DNA of 64,000 nt. Origin: CATQHW01 sp965215345. Its GTDB lineage: Bacteria; Spirochaetota; Spirochaetia; SZUA-6; Bin103. The notes below the pieces were generated by a model. The model was not told the DNA's origin. It searched no databases and was given only the letters and a program-made list of their open reading frames with translations. Where the stretch lies: positions 4,154,001-4,218,000 of the forward strand of contig CBDCDL010000002.1 of NCBI GenBank assembly GCA_965215345.1, read 5' to 3'. The number at the start of each line of letters is the position of its first letter. Position 1 is the first letter of the stretch. This document shows positions 53,019-62,160 of this stretch, piece by piece. Both the position numbers and the translations under genes were made by a program.

Positions 53019-55316
53019 GTGAGTCAACGTCTGTTTCCGATCCGGCACGGCGAGGGTGAGGCGATCCTGGTCCGCATGTTCGATCCGCGGCGGCACCGCC
53101 TGGACGACTGGACGGTCGCCGGCACCGATTCCGGCGAGATCGCGGAGACCTTCCATACGTGGCAGTGCCGGTGGCCGGGCGGCAGCCCGCTGGCCATGGC
53201 GTTGCGCTGCGACGTGGACATCGACGTGGCCGGCTACGACCGGCTGGTGCTCTGCGTCCAGTCGATGCGGTCGACGGCGATCACCATACGGGCGACGGTG
53301 GACGGCTCGCCCCGCGTGATCGTGGACGCGGCGCCGGGCATCGACGCCGGCCAGGAGCTGGAGGGAGAGATCGGCGGACGCCGCATCTCCGCCCTGGAGA
53401 TCGAGCTCACCGATCCCGGGGAGCTGCCGGGCGTGGCCGACCTGTTCTGGCTCGGCGTCACCGACAGCGCCGCGCGCGACGCACGCCGCGCCCGCGAGCT
53501 GCCGTATCCCGACGACTGGCACGACCTGCTGCTCCCCGACCGCGCCGGCGGAGTCCCGGCCGAGCCGCAGCTCGGCCTGTTCTTCGGCGCCGCCGACCTG
53601 GAACGGCTGCGGGCGCGCGTACGGGGACGCACCTGGGGGCCGGTGTACGACCGCCTGCGCGAAGTGGCCCGGTCCTGCCGCGGCAGCGAGCCGTGGCGCG
53701 GCATCGGCCCCACCATCAACAACTTCCCGGTGCGCAACGGACACCGCGGCGACGGGCTCAACACGCCCCACCACTGGATCGACATCGCGGCGATGCGCAT
53801 CTGCGCGTTCGTGGGGCTGCTGGACGGCGACCGGGAGCTGATGCGCGTCGCGCTCCACCACGCCCTGGCCGCCGCGCACTGCGACGTCTGGTCGCCGGGC
53901 TTCATGAGCGGCATGCCCGGGTCGAGTTGGGAGACCCGCTGCTTCAGCGAGTACCGGGTCGCGATCAACGCCATCTTCGCGTGGGACTGGGCGGGGTCGC
54001 TGCTGACCGACGCCGGCAAGGAGCTGCTGGCGCAGGCGGTGTCGATCAAGGCGATGCCGTGGATCCAGCAGACGCTGCTGCGCCATCCGTACGTGCGCGG
54101 CAACAACCAGGGCATCTTCTTCGCGTTCGGGGGCATCGTCACCAGCGTGGCCCTGGCCCGGCACTGGCCGTACGGCGGCGAGTTCCTGGAGCCGTTCCGG
54201 GATGCACTCGACCAGACGGTGCGCGCCTACTACGCGGCCGACGGCGGGACGTACGAGGGGATCGGCTACGCCACCGGATCCTTGCAGCAGGCGCTGGCCG
54301 GCTATGCGATCTACGCCCGGCACCGCGGCGTGACTCTGGAGGAGATCGTTCCCGACGTCGCCGTCCGGTCGGTGGACTACATCACGGCCATGCTCAGCAC
54401 CGAGCCGCCGGTGGGCGCGGTCATCAAGCACTCCGACGGGGGCCGGGCCGGCGTGTGCGTGGCCTCCGGGGCGCTGGGTTTGCTGTGCCGGCTGTCCGAC
54501 GACCCGGCCGTGCCGGCACTGCTGGCCGGCATCAAGGAGGAGATGCCGCGGGCCAACTACGCCCCGGAGCACGAGCTCAACATCATCTATGGTCCGGATG
54601 AACTGCCGCCGGCGGCGACGCGCCCGCCCGTGTTCCGCAACCTGTCCGTGACCGGCCTGCTGTGCTCGAACCGGCCGACCCCGGACGGGCCGGTGCGCGT
54701 GCAGGTCATCGGCGGTCCGGCCGGTGCCGGACACGGCCACGACGACCGCGGCAGCTTCGTGCTGGAGGCATTCGGGGACGAGCTGGCGGTCGACCGCGGC
54801 CAGATGCCGTACGTCGACCCGCGCTCAGGCGTCATCAAGCACGCCCGCTACCACAACCTTGCTGTCCCGCGGGCCGCCGACGGCGCGCCGCTGCGCCAGC
54901 GCAACCCGTGCCCGGTGGCCACCGTGGCCGAGGGGAAGGGCGATGAGCAGCGCCTGCACTGCCGGGTCGACCTGAACGACGTCTGGCCGGAGCCGGTCAC
55001 CGGCGCCGAACGACTGCTGGACTCGGACGATCCGCGGCAGCTCGCGGTCACCGACCGGCTGCGACTGGAGCGGCCGCTGGCGGTCGGATTCTCCCTGCAC
55101 AGCCGCTACCCGTGGGAGCGGGGCGAGCGCGGCTGGGTCACCGCGGGCCCGCATGGCCGCCTCACGGTAACGCCCCGCTGGCGGCCGCAGGCGGAGGAGG
55201 GCGCGGAGGACTTCGTCATGGGCACCAAGGAGCCGGCCTACCGCCTGCTGCTGGTCAGCGCGGCGGCGACCGAACACGTACTCGTCACCGATCTGGAGGT
55301 TGAGCCATGCGCGTAG
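53019..55316 (+). CDS. Heparinase II/III-like polysaccharide lyase
   Basis: 765 residues from GTG at 53019 with AAGAAGGAG 6 bases upstream. An N-terminal beta-sandwich is followed by the (alpha/alpha) toroid of the alginate/heparinase lyase type, with NNQGIFFAFGGIVT, IKHSDGGRAGVCVASG and the C-terminal GHGHDDRGSFVLEAFGDELA block of heparinase II/III proteins. It likely cleaves glycosaminoglycan or alginate-type uronic polymers. No signal peptide is visible, so it may act on imported oligosaccharides. It overlaps the next gene by 10 bases. Confidence 0.88.
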   Translation: MSQRLFPIRHGEGEAILVRMFDPRRHRLDDWTVAGTDSGEIAETFHTWQCRWPGGSPLAMALRCDVDIDVAGYDRLVLCVQSMRSTAITIRATVDGSPRVIVDAAPGIDAGQELEGEIGGRRISALEIELTDPGELPGVADLFWLGVTDSAARDARRARELPYPDDWHDLLLPDRAGGVPAEPQLGLFFGAADLERLRARVRGRTWGPVYDRLREVARSCRGSEPWRGIGPTINNFPVRNGHRGDGLNTPHHWIDIAAMRICAFVGLLDGDRELMRVALHHALAAAHCDVWSPGFMSGMPGSSWETRCFSEYRVAINAIFAWDWAGSLLTDAGKELLAQAVSIKAMPWIQQTLLRHPYVRGNNQGIFFAFGGIVTSVALARHWPYGGEFLEPFRDALDQTVRAYYAADGGTYEGIGYATGSLQQALAGYAIYARHRGVTLEEIVPDVAVRSVDYITAMLSTEPPVGAVIKHSDGGRAGVCVASGALGLLCRLSDDPAVPALLAGIKEEMPRANYAPEHELNIIYGPDELPPAATRPPVFRNLSVTGLLCSNRPTPDGPVRVQVIGGPAGAGHGHDDRGSFVLEAFGDELAVDRGQMPYVDPRSGVIKHARYHNLAVPRAADGAPLRQRNPCPVATVAEGKGDEQRLHCRVDLNDVWPEPVTGAERLLDSDDPRQLAVTDRLRLERPLAVGFSLHSRYPWERGERGWVTAGPHGRLTVTPRWRPQAEEGAEDFVMGTKEPAYRLLLVSAAATEHVLVTDLEVEPCA

Positions 55317-56320
55317 GCGTATTCGCCAAGGACACCAGCGACGAGGGCCTGCGGTTCCTGAAGCAGATCGGCGTCGACGACGTCGACCTGCGGCTGGAGT
55401 ACCTGGAGGAGTACCGCACCACCGGGTCGCTGACGGCCGCCACGGCCCGCCGCGTGGTCGAGCGCTATGGCGGGTCCGGCCTGCGGATCAACGTCGCCAA
55501 CACCGCGATCGAGCACCTCTGGGACGCCTACTACGGCCGACCCGGCGCCGATCGCGGGATCGGCCAACTCTGCGAGCTGATCCGCAACCTCGCCGAGGCG
55601 GGCATCCCGCTGGTCGGCATCAAGCCCAACAACGCCCAGTACCTGCCGCCGGCGGGGCCGCCGGGGCACACCGTGGGGCGCGGGCGCGGCGGCTACGGCC
55701 GGCCCGGCATCAACTTCACCGACGCCGACCGGGTGATGGATGCGCCGCTCGGCGCCGTCGAGCCGGAACGCATCTGGGACGGCTACCGCCGCGTCTACGA
55801 AGCGGCGCTGCCGGTGGCGGAGGAGGCGGGGGTCCGCCTCTGCCAGCACGGCAACGACCCACCGATCCCGGTCTACCGCGGCATCCCGCACGTGCTGAAC
55901 AGCTTCGCCGCGTTCGACCGGCTGTTCGATGAGTTCCCGAGCCCGAGCAACGGCATGACCTACTGCGTCGGCACCCGCTACGAGTCAGGCGAGGACGTGC
56001 TGGCCGGCATCGCCCACTTCGGCTCCGAACGGATCTTCAACGTCCACTTCCGCAACGTGATCGGCCCGATCCCGGCGCGTGGCGAGTACCTGGAGACCTT
56101 CCTGGACGACGGCGACATGGACATGGGCGCGGTCGTGGCCACGCTTGCGGCCGCCGGTTACGACGGAGTGCTCAACATCGACCACATCCCGATCCTGGAC
56201 GTCGAGCAGGAGTGGGACAAGAAGCTGGCGACCACCTGGGCGGTGGCCTACGCCAAGGCGCTGGTGACCGCCGCCGATCCGAAGCGGCGTCCCGGCAGGC
56301 AGCCGGCTACGCCGGCATGA
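55307..56320 (+). CDS. Mannonate dehydratase-like TIM-barrel protein
   Basis: 337 residues. DVDLRLEYLEEYRTT, CQHGNDPPIPVYRGIP, CVGTRYES, NVHFRNVIGP and LNIDHIPILD are the metal-binding and barrel motifs of UxuA-like enzymes. It would dehydrate D-mannonate or a related hexonate in uronate catabolism. It overlaps the heparinase stop, making a lyase/dehydratase operon. Confidence 0.85.
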   Translation: MRVGVFAKDTSDEGLRFLKQIGVDDVDLRLEYLEEYRTTGSLTAATARRVVERYGGSGLRINVANTAIEHLWDAYYGRPGADRGIGQLCELIRNLAEAGIPLVGIKPNNAQYLPPAGPPGHTVGRGRGGYGRPGINFTDADRVMDAPLGAVEPERIWDGYRRVYEAALPVAEEAGVRLCQHGNDPPIPVYRGIPHVLNSFAAFDRLFDEFPSPSNGMTYCVGTRYESGEDVLAGIAHFGSERIFNVHFRNVIGPIPARGEYLETFLDDGDMDMGAVVATLAAAGYDGVLNIDHIPILDVEQEWDKKLATTWAVAYAKALVTAADPKRRPGRQPATPA

Positions 56321-57515
56321 GGTGCTCACGGCCGACCTGGTCGACGGCCGTGCAGCCGATGAGCGTCATCGTCCGGCGCACCTCCTCCGTCAGCAGCTCG
56401 ATGGCGTAGTCGACGCCTGCCTCGCCGCCGGCGCCCAGGCCGTACAGGTAGAAGCGGCCGGCCATGCAGGCGTCGGCGCCCAGGGCGATCGCCTTGACGA
56501 GGTCGCCGCCGCGACGGACGCCGCCGTCGCAGATCACGGCCGCCCGGCCGGCCACCGCGTCGACGACCGGCGCCACGAGGTCCACCGGTGCCGGTGCGCC
56601 GTCGAGCTGCCGCCCGCCGTGGTTGGACAGGACGATCGCCTGGCAACCGCGCTCGGCGGCAAGCCTGGCGTCGGCCACGCTCTGGATTCCCTTGACCACG
56701 AGCGGACCGTCCCAGAGCGAGCGCAGCCAGTCCAGGTCGCGCCAGTTCACGGTGGGGTCGAACTGGTGCTTGATGTAGTCGGCCAGCGCCACCGCCGTGG
56801 AGCCGTCGGCAGACGCCCGGCCGTGGAAATTGGCGAAGGTGATCGGGTCGGCGCGGACGAAGTCCCAGGTCCAGCCCGGCCGCCGTGGTCCTTCGAGCAG
56901 CGTCGAGAGCTGCAACTGCGGTGGAAGGGTAAAGCCGTTGCGGACGTCGCGCTCGCGGCGGCCGGGTGAGGCGATGTCCACGGTGGGCATCAGCACCGCG
57001 TAGCCGGCCGCTGCCGCGCGCTGCACGAGCTCGCGGACCAGGCCGCGGTCGCGCTGCATGTAGAGCTGAAACCAGAGCGGCCCGTCGCTGACGGCCGCGA
57101 CCTCTTCGATGGATCGGGTGCTCACCGTGGACAGGCTGTAAGGGAGGCCGGCGCGGGCCGCGGCGCGTGCGACGGCCAGCTCGCCCTGCGGATCGGCGAT
57201 GCGGGTGAACCCGGTCGGCGCCAGCACCAGCGGAATGCTGAGCGGTTGCCCGAGCAACGTGGTGCCGGTGTCGACCACCGACATGTCGCGGAGCACACGC
57301 GGAGCGAAGCGCCGGCGGCGGTAGGCGGCTGTGTTGGCGTGCAGCGTCACCTCGTCCTCGGCTCCTCCGTCGATGTAGCCGAACACGCCGCGCGGCAGCC
57401 GGCGCCGCGCCAGGCGGCGCAACTCGGCGACATTCACCGCCTTCCTGCGCAGCCGCTCGATCCGCGTACGGGCGCGGCGGCGGAACCGCATCACCGAACG
57501 CAGCGTCCTGAGCAT
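56307..57515 (-). CDS. FMN-dependent alpha-hydroxy acid oxidase/dehydrogenase
   Basis: 402 residues. PLVLAPTGFTRIADPQGE, LPTVDIASPGRRERD, VVKGIQSVADARLA and VLSNHGGRQLDGAPA (active-site His) are diagnostic of L-lactate dehydrogenase/glycolate oxidase enzymes. It oxidises L-2-hydroxy acids to 2-oxo acids. The 14-base overlap with the dehydratase end is convergent. Confidence 0.92.
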   Translation of the reverse strand: MLRTLRSVMRFRRRARTRIERLRRKAVNVAELRRLARRRLPRGVFGYIDGGAEDEVTLHANTAAYRRRRFAPRVLRDMSVVDTGTTLLGQPLSIPLVLAPTGFTRIADPQGELAVARAAARAGLPYSLSTVSTRSIEEVAAVSDGPLWFQLYMQRDRGLVRELVQRAAAAGYAVLMPTVDIASPGRRERDVRNGFTLPPQLQLSTLLEGPRRPGWTWDFVRADPITFANFHGRASADGSTAVALADYIKHQFDPTVNWRDLDWLRSLWDGPLVVKGIQSVADARLAAERGCQAIVLSNHGGRQLDGAPAPVDLVAPVVDAVAGRAAVICDGGVRRGGDLVKAIALGADACMAGRFYLYGLGAGGEAGVDYAIELLTEEVRRTMTLIGCTAVDQVGREHLMPA

Positions 57516-57539
57516 GCCGGACCCGTCCCGCGGAAGCCC

Positions 57540-58826
57540 TTACGCGGCGCCCAGGAATCGAACCAGGCGCGGCGTGTCCAGCGTGCGGGTAAGCCGGAAC
57601 GAGCCGGCCGGCCCGTTGGGATGGCCCATGTAGATGAAGATGTGCTGCACGCCGGCCGCGGCATCGATGATCGCGCCGGCGGGGTGGAAGCCGTCTCCGT
57701 CCCGGTAGAAGCTGCCGCCGCGGCGGTACAGGGTCGCCTCCAGCCGCCATTCGGCCGACTCCCAGTCGGCCGGATCGATGCTCCACAGGTCGACGCGCAT
57801 CGCCTCGCGCTTGGAGCGCACCACCTCCAGCCGGCCGGTCACCGGGTTGAAGTCCAGGTCGACCGTGTCGATGCCCCGGCGGTTGCGCATGTTGGTGCGC
57901 TCCGTCTCGACAGCGTCGCCGAGGGAGCGGAAGCGCATCTGCACGTGATCGGTGCCGGTGATCTGGTCGCGGCCGATCACCCACAGGATGCCGTCGTGGA
58001 GCAGGGCGGCCGGCTCGTGCTGCGCCGCCCAGTCGGGCAGGCGGTGATCGATGCGTTCCCACGACCGTCCGCCGTCACCGGAGCGGAGCACGACCAGGAA
58101 CGGGCGGCCGTGATCGCCGGGAGCGTCCACGGCATTCCGGGAGTAGTTCGCGCCCTCGGTGCCGGCCGGCACGTAGCCCACGGTGTTGCCGAAGGCCAGC
58201 AGGCCGTGGTCCGGGTGGTCGATGATGCGGGGTCCGAGGTAGACGATGTCGCCGGGGGTGGTATCCTCCCGGAACGGCTCGCTCCGGTGCTCCCAGGTGA
58301 CGCCGCCGTCCTCCGACCGGAACGCGCCGTAGTTGCTGAGCACCACCACCGTGCCGTCGCGGTCCGTGCCGATGGCGTTGAGGTGGAGCTTGTAGCCCTG
58401 CTTGCCGGGGTTGAACGGGCCGAACTTGTAGCGGTGCGACAGCGGCAGCTCGCCCCCGCGGTTGCGCTCGGGCCCCATCGCGTCGCGCAGGTCGTACGGC
58501 TCGCTCCAGGTGGCGCCCCCGTCGGTCGAGCGGGTCGCCATGGAGAAGGTCGAGTCGGCCCCGCCGCGGCCCGCGCCCTTGGGGTTGTGTCCTGGGATGC
58601 GGCGGTGGATGACGACGATGGCGTCTCCCGCCCGCGAATCGGGGACCATGGCCGCCACCGGCCAGCCCATGTGGTCGTTGTCGCCGAGGGGATTCACCGG
58701 CAGCACCACGGGCTCCAGCTCCATGAGCCCTTCGGCCCGCGCGCGCTCCAGCAGCGACATCTGCTCCGGCGAGGAGGCCATGATGCGGCGTTCCAGCCCG
58801 CGGGCGGCGTCGTTCGTCCGTGTCAT
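57540..58826 (-). CDS. Sialidase-like ASP-box propeller protein
   Basis: 428 residues. Three ASP boxes (RSTDGGATWSE, RSEDGGVTWEH, RSGDGGRSWER) and an N-terminal IVVIHRRIPGHNPKG arginine loop are seen, so the fold is the six-bladed sialidase. The usual sialidase catalytic set cannot all be located, and no signal peptide is visible. The start may be internal (58781). It is upstream of, and in the same direction as, the FMN enzyme. Confidence 0.82.
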   Translation of the reverse strand: MTRTNDAARGLERRIMASSPEQMSLLERARAEGLMELEPVVLPVNPLGDNDHMGWPVAAMVPDSRAGDAIVVIHRRIPGHNPKGAGRGGADSTFSMATRSTDGGATWSEPYDLRDAMGPERNRGGELPLSHRYKFGPFNPGKQGYKLHLNAIGTDRDGTVVVLSNYGAFRSEDGGVTWEHRSEPFREDTTPGDIVYLGPRIIDHPDHGLLAFGNTVGYVPAGTEGANYSRNAVDAPGDHGRPFLVVLRSGDGGRSWERIDHRLPDWAAQHEPAALLHDGILWVIGRDQITGTDHVQMRFRSLGDAVETERTNMRNRRGIDTVDLDFNPVTGRLEVVRSKREAMRVDLWSIDPADWESAEWRLEATLYRRGGSFYRDGDGFHPAGAIIDAAAGVQHIFIYMGHPNGPAGSFRLTRTLDTPRLVRFLGAA

Positions 58827-58884
58827 GCGCCGATCGTATCAGCTTCGCTGCGTCTCGGGTCCGATCGTGCCGATACGATAGAAC

Positions 58885-59259
58885 ATGAAGTTCCGCGGGA
58901 TGCTGCTTGCGGGGATCGTGTCGTGTGTGGCGGTCGCCGGCTGTGCGACCTGGATGGCGCCGGAAGAGCAGATGGGCGTCGCTTCCTGGTACGGGCCGGG
59001 GTTCCACGGCAACAAGACCGCCAACGGCGAGGTCTACGACATGCACGCGCGCACGGCCGCGCACCGCACGCTGCCGTTCGGGACGCTCGTGCGGGTGACC
59101 CGGCTCGACACCGGCGCATCCACGGTCGTGCGCATCAACGATCGGGGCCCGCACGTCGAGGGTCGCGTCATCGACCTGTCGAACGGCGCAGCCAACGACC
59201 TGGACATGGTGAAAGCCGGCGTGGCGCGGGTCAGGCTCGACATCATCCATCTGCCCTGA
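58885..59259 (+). CDS. rlpA: RlpA-like septal ring lipoprotein
   Basis: 124 residues. A lipobox (VSCVAVAGC) follows the leader, then GVASWYGPGFHGNKTANGEV, RTLPFGTLVRVTRL and VRINDRGPHVEGRVIDLS, the double-psi beta-barrel of RlpA. RlpA cleaves denuded glycan strands at the septum. It is short, containing only the DPBB with no SPOR domain. Divergent from the sialidase-like gene. Confidence 0.9.
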   Translation: MKFRGMLLAGIVSCVAVAGCATWMAPEEQMGVASWYGPGFHGNKTANGEVYDMHARTAAHRTLPFGTLVRVTRLDTGASTVVRINDRGPHVEGRVIDLSNGAANDLDMVKAGVARVRLDIIHLP

Positions 59260-59280
59260 CACGTCAGCGGGGAGCGCTCC

Positions 59281-59385
59281 GGAGCGGTTCCCTACGCCGT
59301 CTATTTCCGTGTAGCGGGGGACGACATCGTGGTATTGGCGGTCCATGGCCGCCAGAACCCGAGCCGCTGGCGACTGCGCCGATAA
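59281..59385 (+). pseudogene. ParE/RelE-like toxin C-terminal remnant
   Basis: In frame it encodes PYAVYFRVAGDDIVVLAVHG and RQNPSRWRLRR before a TAA at 59383. This matches the end of ParE/RelE-type plasmid stabilisation toxins. No antitoxin or N terminus is present. Confidence 0.65.
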
Positions 59386-59394
59386 TCAGCTATG

Positions 59395-59428
59395 GGAAAC
59401 GCGCCCCGTCCGAGCGGGGCGCGTTTCC
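59395..59428 (-). terminator. Strong hairpin terminator after the sugar-binding protein gene
   Basis: GGAAACGCGCCCCG and its exact complement CGGGGCGCGTTTCC flank a 6-base loop, 16 bases downstream of the binding-protein stop. There is no strong poly-U, but the stem is 14 bp. Confidence 0.7.
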
Positions 59429-59443
59429 TACGGACCGGCGCTA

Positions 59444-61126
59444 TTAGAAGAAGTCCGACCAGCGCGGCATCTTGGCGATTTCGGCCATCAGCTCGTTGCC
59501 GCCGGCTTCCATCCAGCGGGAGACGTAGCCGTCCCACTCGGCGTCGATGTCGATCTCGCCCGTGACCGCCTTGGCGAAGAACTCGGCGGTCATCGTCTGC
59601 AGCGCCTCGCCGCGGCGTCCCGAGACCTCGCGGAAGTCGGTCTCGTTGAAGATGTCGAAGTACTCGGTGGCGAACGTCTGCCCCTGCACCCGGTCGCCGA
59701 ACAGGTGGTTGAGGATCCAGTCGGTCTGCTGCGGGGGATACGTGAACGCGAAGCTCTCCACCGGGCTGTAGTTCGGGTAGTTGGTCGGGAAGCCGCCACG
59801 CCCAGCCGCGCCTTCGGGCCGCTGGTCGGGAGGGATCCTGCGCGTCTGCGACTGGTACGGCTCGCCCGCCCACTCCCAATGGACGCCTTCCTCTCCGTGG
59901 TTGTACTCCCACTGGATCCACAGGTCGATGCCCTCGTTCGTGCCGTCGTTGAGCCGGTACTTGGTGTTGACGATCTCCATGATCCGAGCGGTCTTGGCGT
60001 CGTCGAGGTTCTTGTTCATGACCTGCACCTGGCCGCGCACGTACGAGGTGCCGTACATGCCGGCGAACTGCTCGCCGCGCGGTCCGATCGGCGCGAACAT
60101 CACCAGCTCGACACCGTTGGCGACGTCCTCGTCGGAGATCATGTTGTCGGGCGGACGCGCCGGTACGCGGCCGACGTAGTTGTAGTTGGAGTTGTAGACC
60201 CCGAACGCGCCGGTGGCCGCCTTCTCCCAGCTCGCGCCGCGGTCGATGGTGAAGAACTCGCTGTCGATCAGGCCCATGTCCCACCAGCGCGCCACCAGCT
60301 CCGTGAACTCCCTGAAGCGCGGGCTGACCAGGGCGATGTACAGCTCGCCGTCGACGTACTGGTTGCGGTCCAGGTTCGTGGTCGGCACGCCCAGTGCGCC
60401 CTGGATCGCTCCCCACGGCCACGAGCCGTAGGGCCGCGCGCCCTGCGTGTAGGCGCCGTACGGGATCGTGTCGTTCTTGCCGTTGCCGTCCGGATCGCCG
60501 TCGCGGTAGGCGACCAGCAGGTCCTCCAGCCAGTCCAGGCTCAGGGCGTCGTTCTCGTAGTAGTGGATGCCGCGCGCCAGGAAAGTCTTGGTGTCGTCAT
60601 AGTCCGGCAGCTCCACGCCCAGCGCGTCCAGCCAGTCCTTGCGGGTGAACAGGTGGAACACCGATGCCATCGAGCCCTCGGCGATGGCGCCCATGGCCAT
60701 CTGCTCGCCTTCCATGTCCGGCGCGCCGTAGATCGTCCAGATCGCCGGGTAGCGCTCGTCCATGGCGCGCGCGTAGTCGGGCGCGTGGGTGCGCAGCATC
60801 TCCTCCGGGAGGCTGCGGATCACCTGGTCCTCGTACAGCTTCAGCGTGTTCAGGCAGCACGGCGCCCCGGTGTCCGGGAACTCGCCGGCGGCCACGATGA
60901 TGCGCTCGCGCTCGCCGTCGAAGCGGGCGGTGCCGTCCAGCGTGATGGTGACGTTGAACATCTCCTCGAGCTGGCCGATCCACCACGATTCGTCGGGCGA
61001 GTCGCCCAGCCAGGTGATCTCCAGGTGCGCGTCGGCGGCTGCCGCCTCCTCTTCTCCTGTTGCCAGCAATGCCGCCGGAACGGCCAAGGCCAGCATCAGC
61101 GCGATCGCCAAGGTCCTGTGTCGCAT
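59444..61126 (-). CDS. Sugar ABC transporter substrate-binding lipoprotein-like protein
   Basis: 560 residues from the ATG at 61126 with AGGAGG upstream. A leader (LAIALMLALAVPAALLATGE) is followed by acidic EEEAAAAD then ITWLGDSPDESWW, the pattern of LplA/YtcQ-like binding proteins. Length is typical for oligosaccharide or rhamnogalacturonan-type binding proteins. It is last in the permease operon. Specificity unknown; uronic oligosaccharides fit the neighbourhood. Confidence 0.9.
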   Translation of the reverse strand: MRHRTLAIALMLALAVPAALLATGEEEAAAADAHLEITWLGDSPDESWWIGQLEEMFNVTITLDGTARFDGERERIIVAAGEFPDTGAPCCLNTLKLYEDQVIRSLPEEMLRTHAPDYARAMDERYPAIWTIYGAPDMEGEQMAMGAIAEGSMASVFHLFTRKDWLDALGVELPDYDDTKTFLARGIHYYENDALSLDWLEDLLVAYRDGDPDGNGKNDTIPYGAYTQGARPYGSWPWGAIQGALGVPTTNLDRNQYVDGELYIALVSPRFREFTELVARWWDMGLIDSEFFTIDRGASWEKAATGAFGVYNSNYNYVGRVPARPPDNMISDEDVANGVELVMFAPIGPRGEQFAGMYGTSYVRGQVQVMNKNLDDAKTARIMEIVNTKYRLNDGTNEGIDLWIQWEYNHGEEGVHWEWAGEPYQSQTRRIPPDQRPEGAAGRGGFPTNYPNYSPVESFAFTYPPQQTDWILNHLFGDRVQGQTFATEYFDIFNETDFREVSGRRGEALQTMTAEFFAKAVTGEIDIDAEWDGYVSRWMEAGGNELMAEIAKMPRWSDFF

Positions 61127-61221
61127 CTGTCTCCTCCTGTCGATGCGGGGGGTGTGCCGGCCCGCGCGGCCGGCGTGTAACAATGTCGTTGCGTTCCGGG
61201 TCTCATGCTACAGGGAATCGC

Positions 61222-62160
61222 TCAGCCTTTCAGGGAGCCGATGAAGATGCCCTTGACCATGTGCCGCTGGATGAAGGGATAGAGCAGGATGATCGGCCCG
61301 ATGGTCAGCACCGTGATCGCGGCGCGCACCGACGGCAGCGGCAGCAGGTCGACCTCCTCCTCGAACGACGCCATCTCCAGGCGCACGGCGGTCATGTCCT
61401 GCAGCATGCGGCGCAGCAGGAACTGCAGCACGTGCTTGTCGCGGCTCTTGGTGAAGAGCATGGCGTGGAACCACTCGTTCCAGTGCTGGACCGACGCCCA
61501 CAGCACCACCACGGCGATGACCGGCGCCGACAGCGGCACGACGATGCGGGCCAGCACCTGCAGGTAGTTGGCGCCGTCGATCAGCGCCGCCTCCTCGTAG
61601 GCCAAGTCCAGGGTCATCAGGAAGTTGCGCATGATCACGATGTAGAAACCGTTGGCCATCACGGGAAGCACCAGCGCCAGCCGCGTGTCCATCAGCCCCA
61701 GCTTGCGCACCACGACGTAGAGCGGGATCAGGCCGCCACCGAAGAACAGGGTGATCACCACGTACAGCGTCAGTGCCGTGCGGCCCGGCAGGTCGCGCTT
61801 GGACAGCGGATAGGCCATCAGCATGGTGCAGGCCAGGGTGAGCACGGTGCCGAGCACGACGCGCAGGATGGAGTTGAGGTAGCCGACCCGGACGTTGCCG
61901 TAGCTGGAGACCGAGTACTGGTAGGCGTAGGTCGACCAGGTGTCGTTCCAGAACTTGAATCCCAGGTGCACGAGCTCTTCCGGACCGGCGAAGGAGGTCA
62001 GGATCACCCGCCAGAAGGGGTAGACGATGGTGAAGCAGAACAGCAACAGCACCGTCACGTTGACCACGCTGAAGGCCGACTCCCCGACCGTGCGCCGCCG
62101 CAGCCAGGAGCCGCCGCGGCCGGCGGTGGGCGCCGTCGGCGTCAGCTCACCAGATGCCAT
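61222..62160 (-). CDS. Carbohydrate ABC permease, YtcP type
   Basis: 312 residues with about six membrane segments. FCFTIVYPFWRVILTSFAGP near the start and the EAA loop YEEAALIDGANYLQVLARIV match YtcP/LplC sugar permeases. It overlaps the upstream permease by 14 bases. Confidence 0.93.
   Translation of the reverse strand: MASGELTPTAPTAGRGGSWLRRRTVGESAFSVVNVTVLLLFCFTIVYPFWRVILTSFAGPEELVHLGFKFWNDTWSTYAYQYSVSSYGNVRVGYLNSILRVVLGTVLTLACTMLMAYPLSKRDLPGRTALTLYVVITLFFGGGLIPLYVVVRKLGLMDTRLALVLPVMANGFYIVIMRNFLMTLDLAYEEAALIDGANYLQVLARIVVPLSAPVIAVVVLWASVQHWNEWFHAMLFTKSRDKHVLQFLLRRMLQDMTAVRLEMASFEEEVDLLPLPSVRAAITVLTIGPIILLYPFIQRHMVKGIFIGSLKG

Noticed and set aside
51321..54740. An 1,139-codon minus-strand frame
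   Set aside because: Antisense of the dehydratase and heparinase-like genes; no domain motif is recognisable in it.
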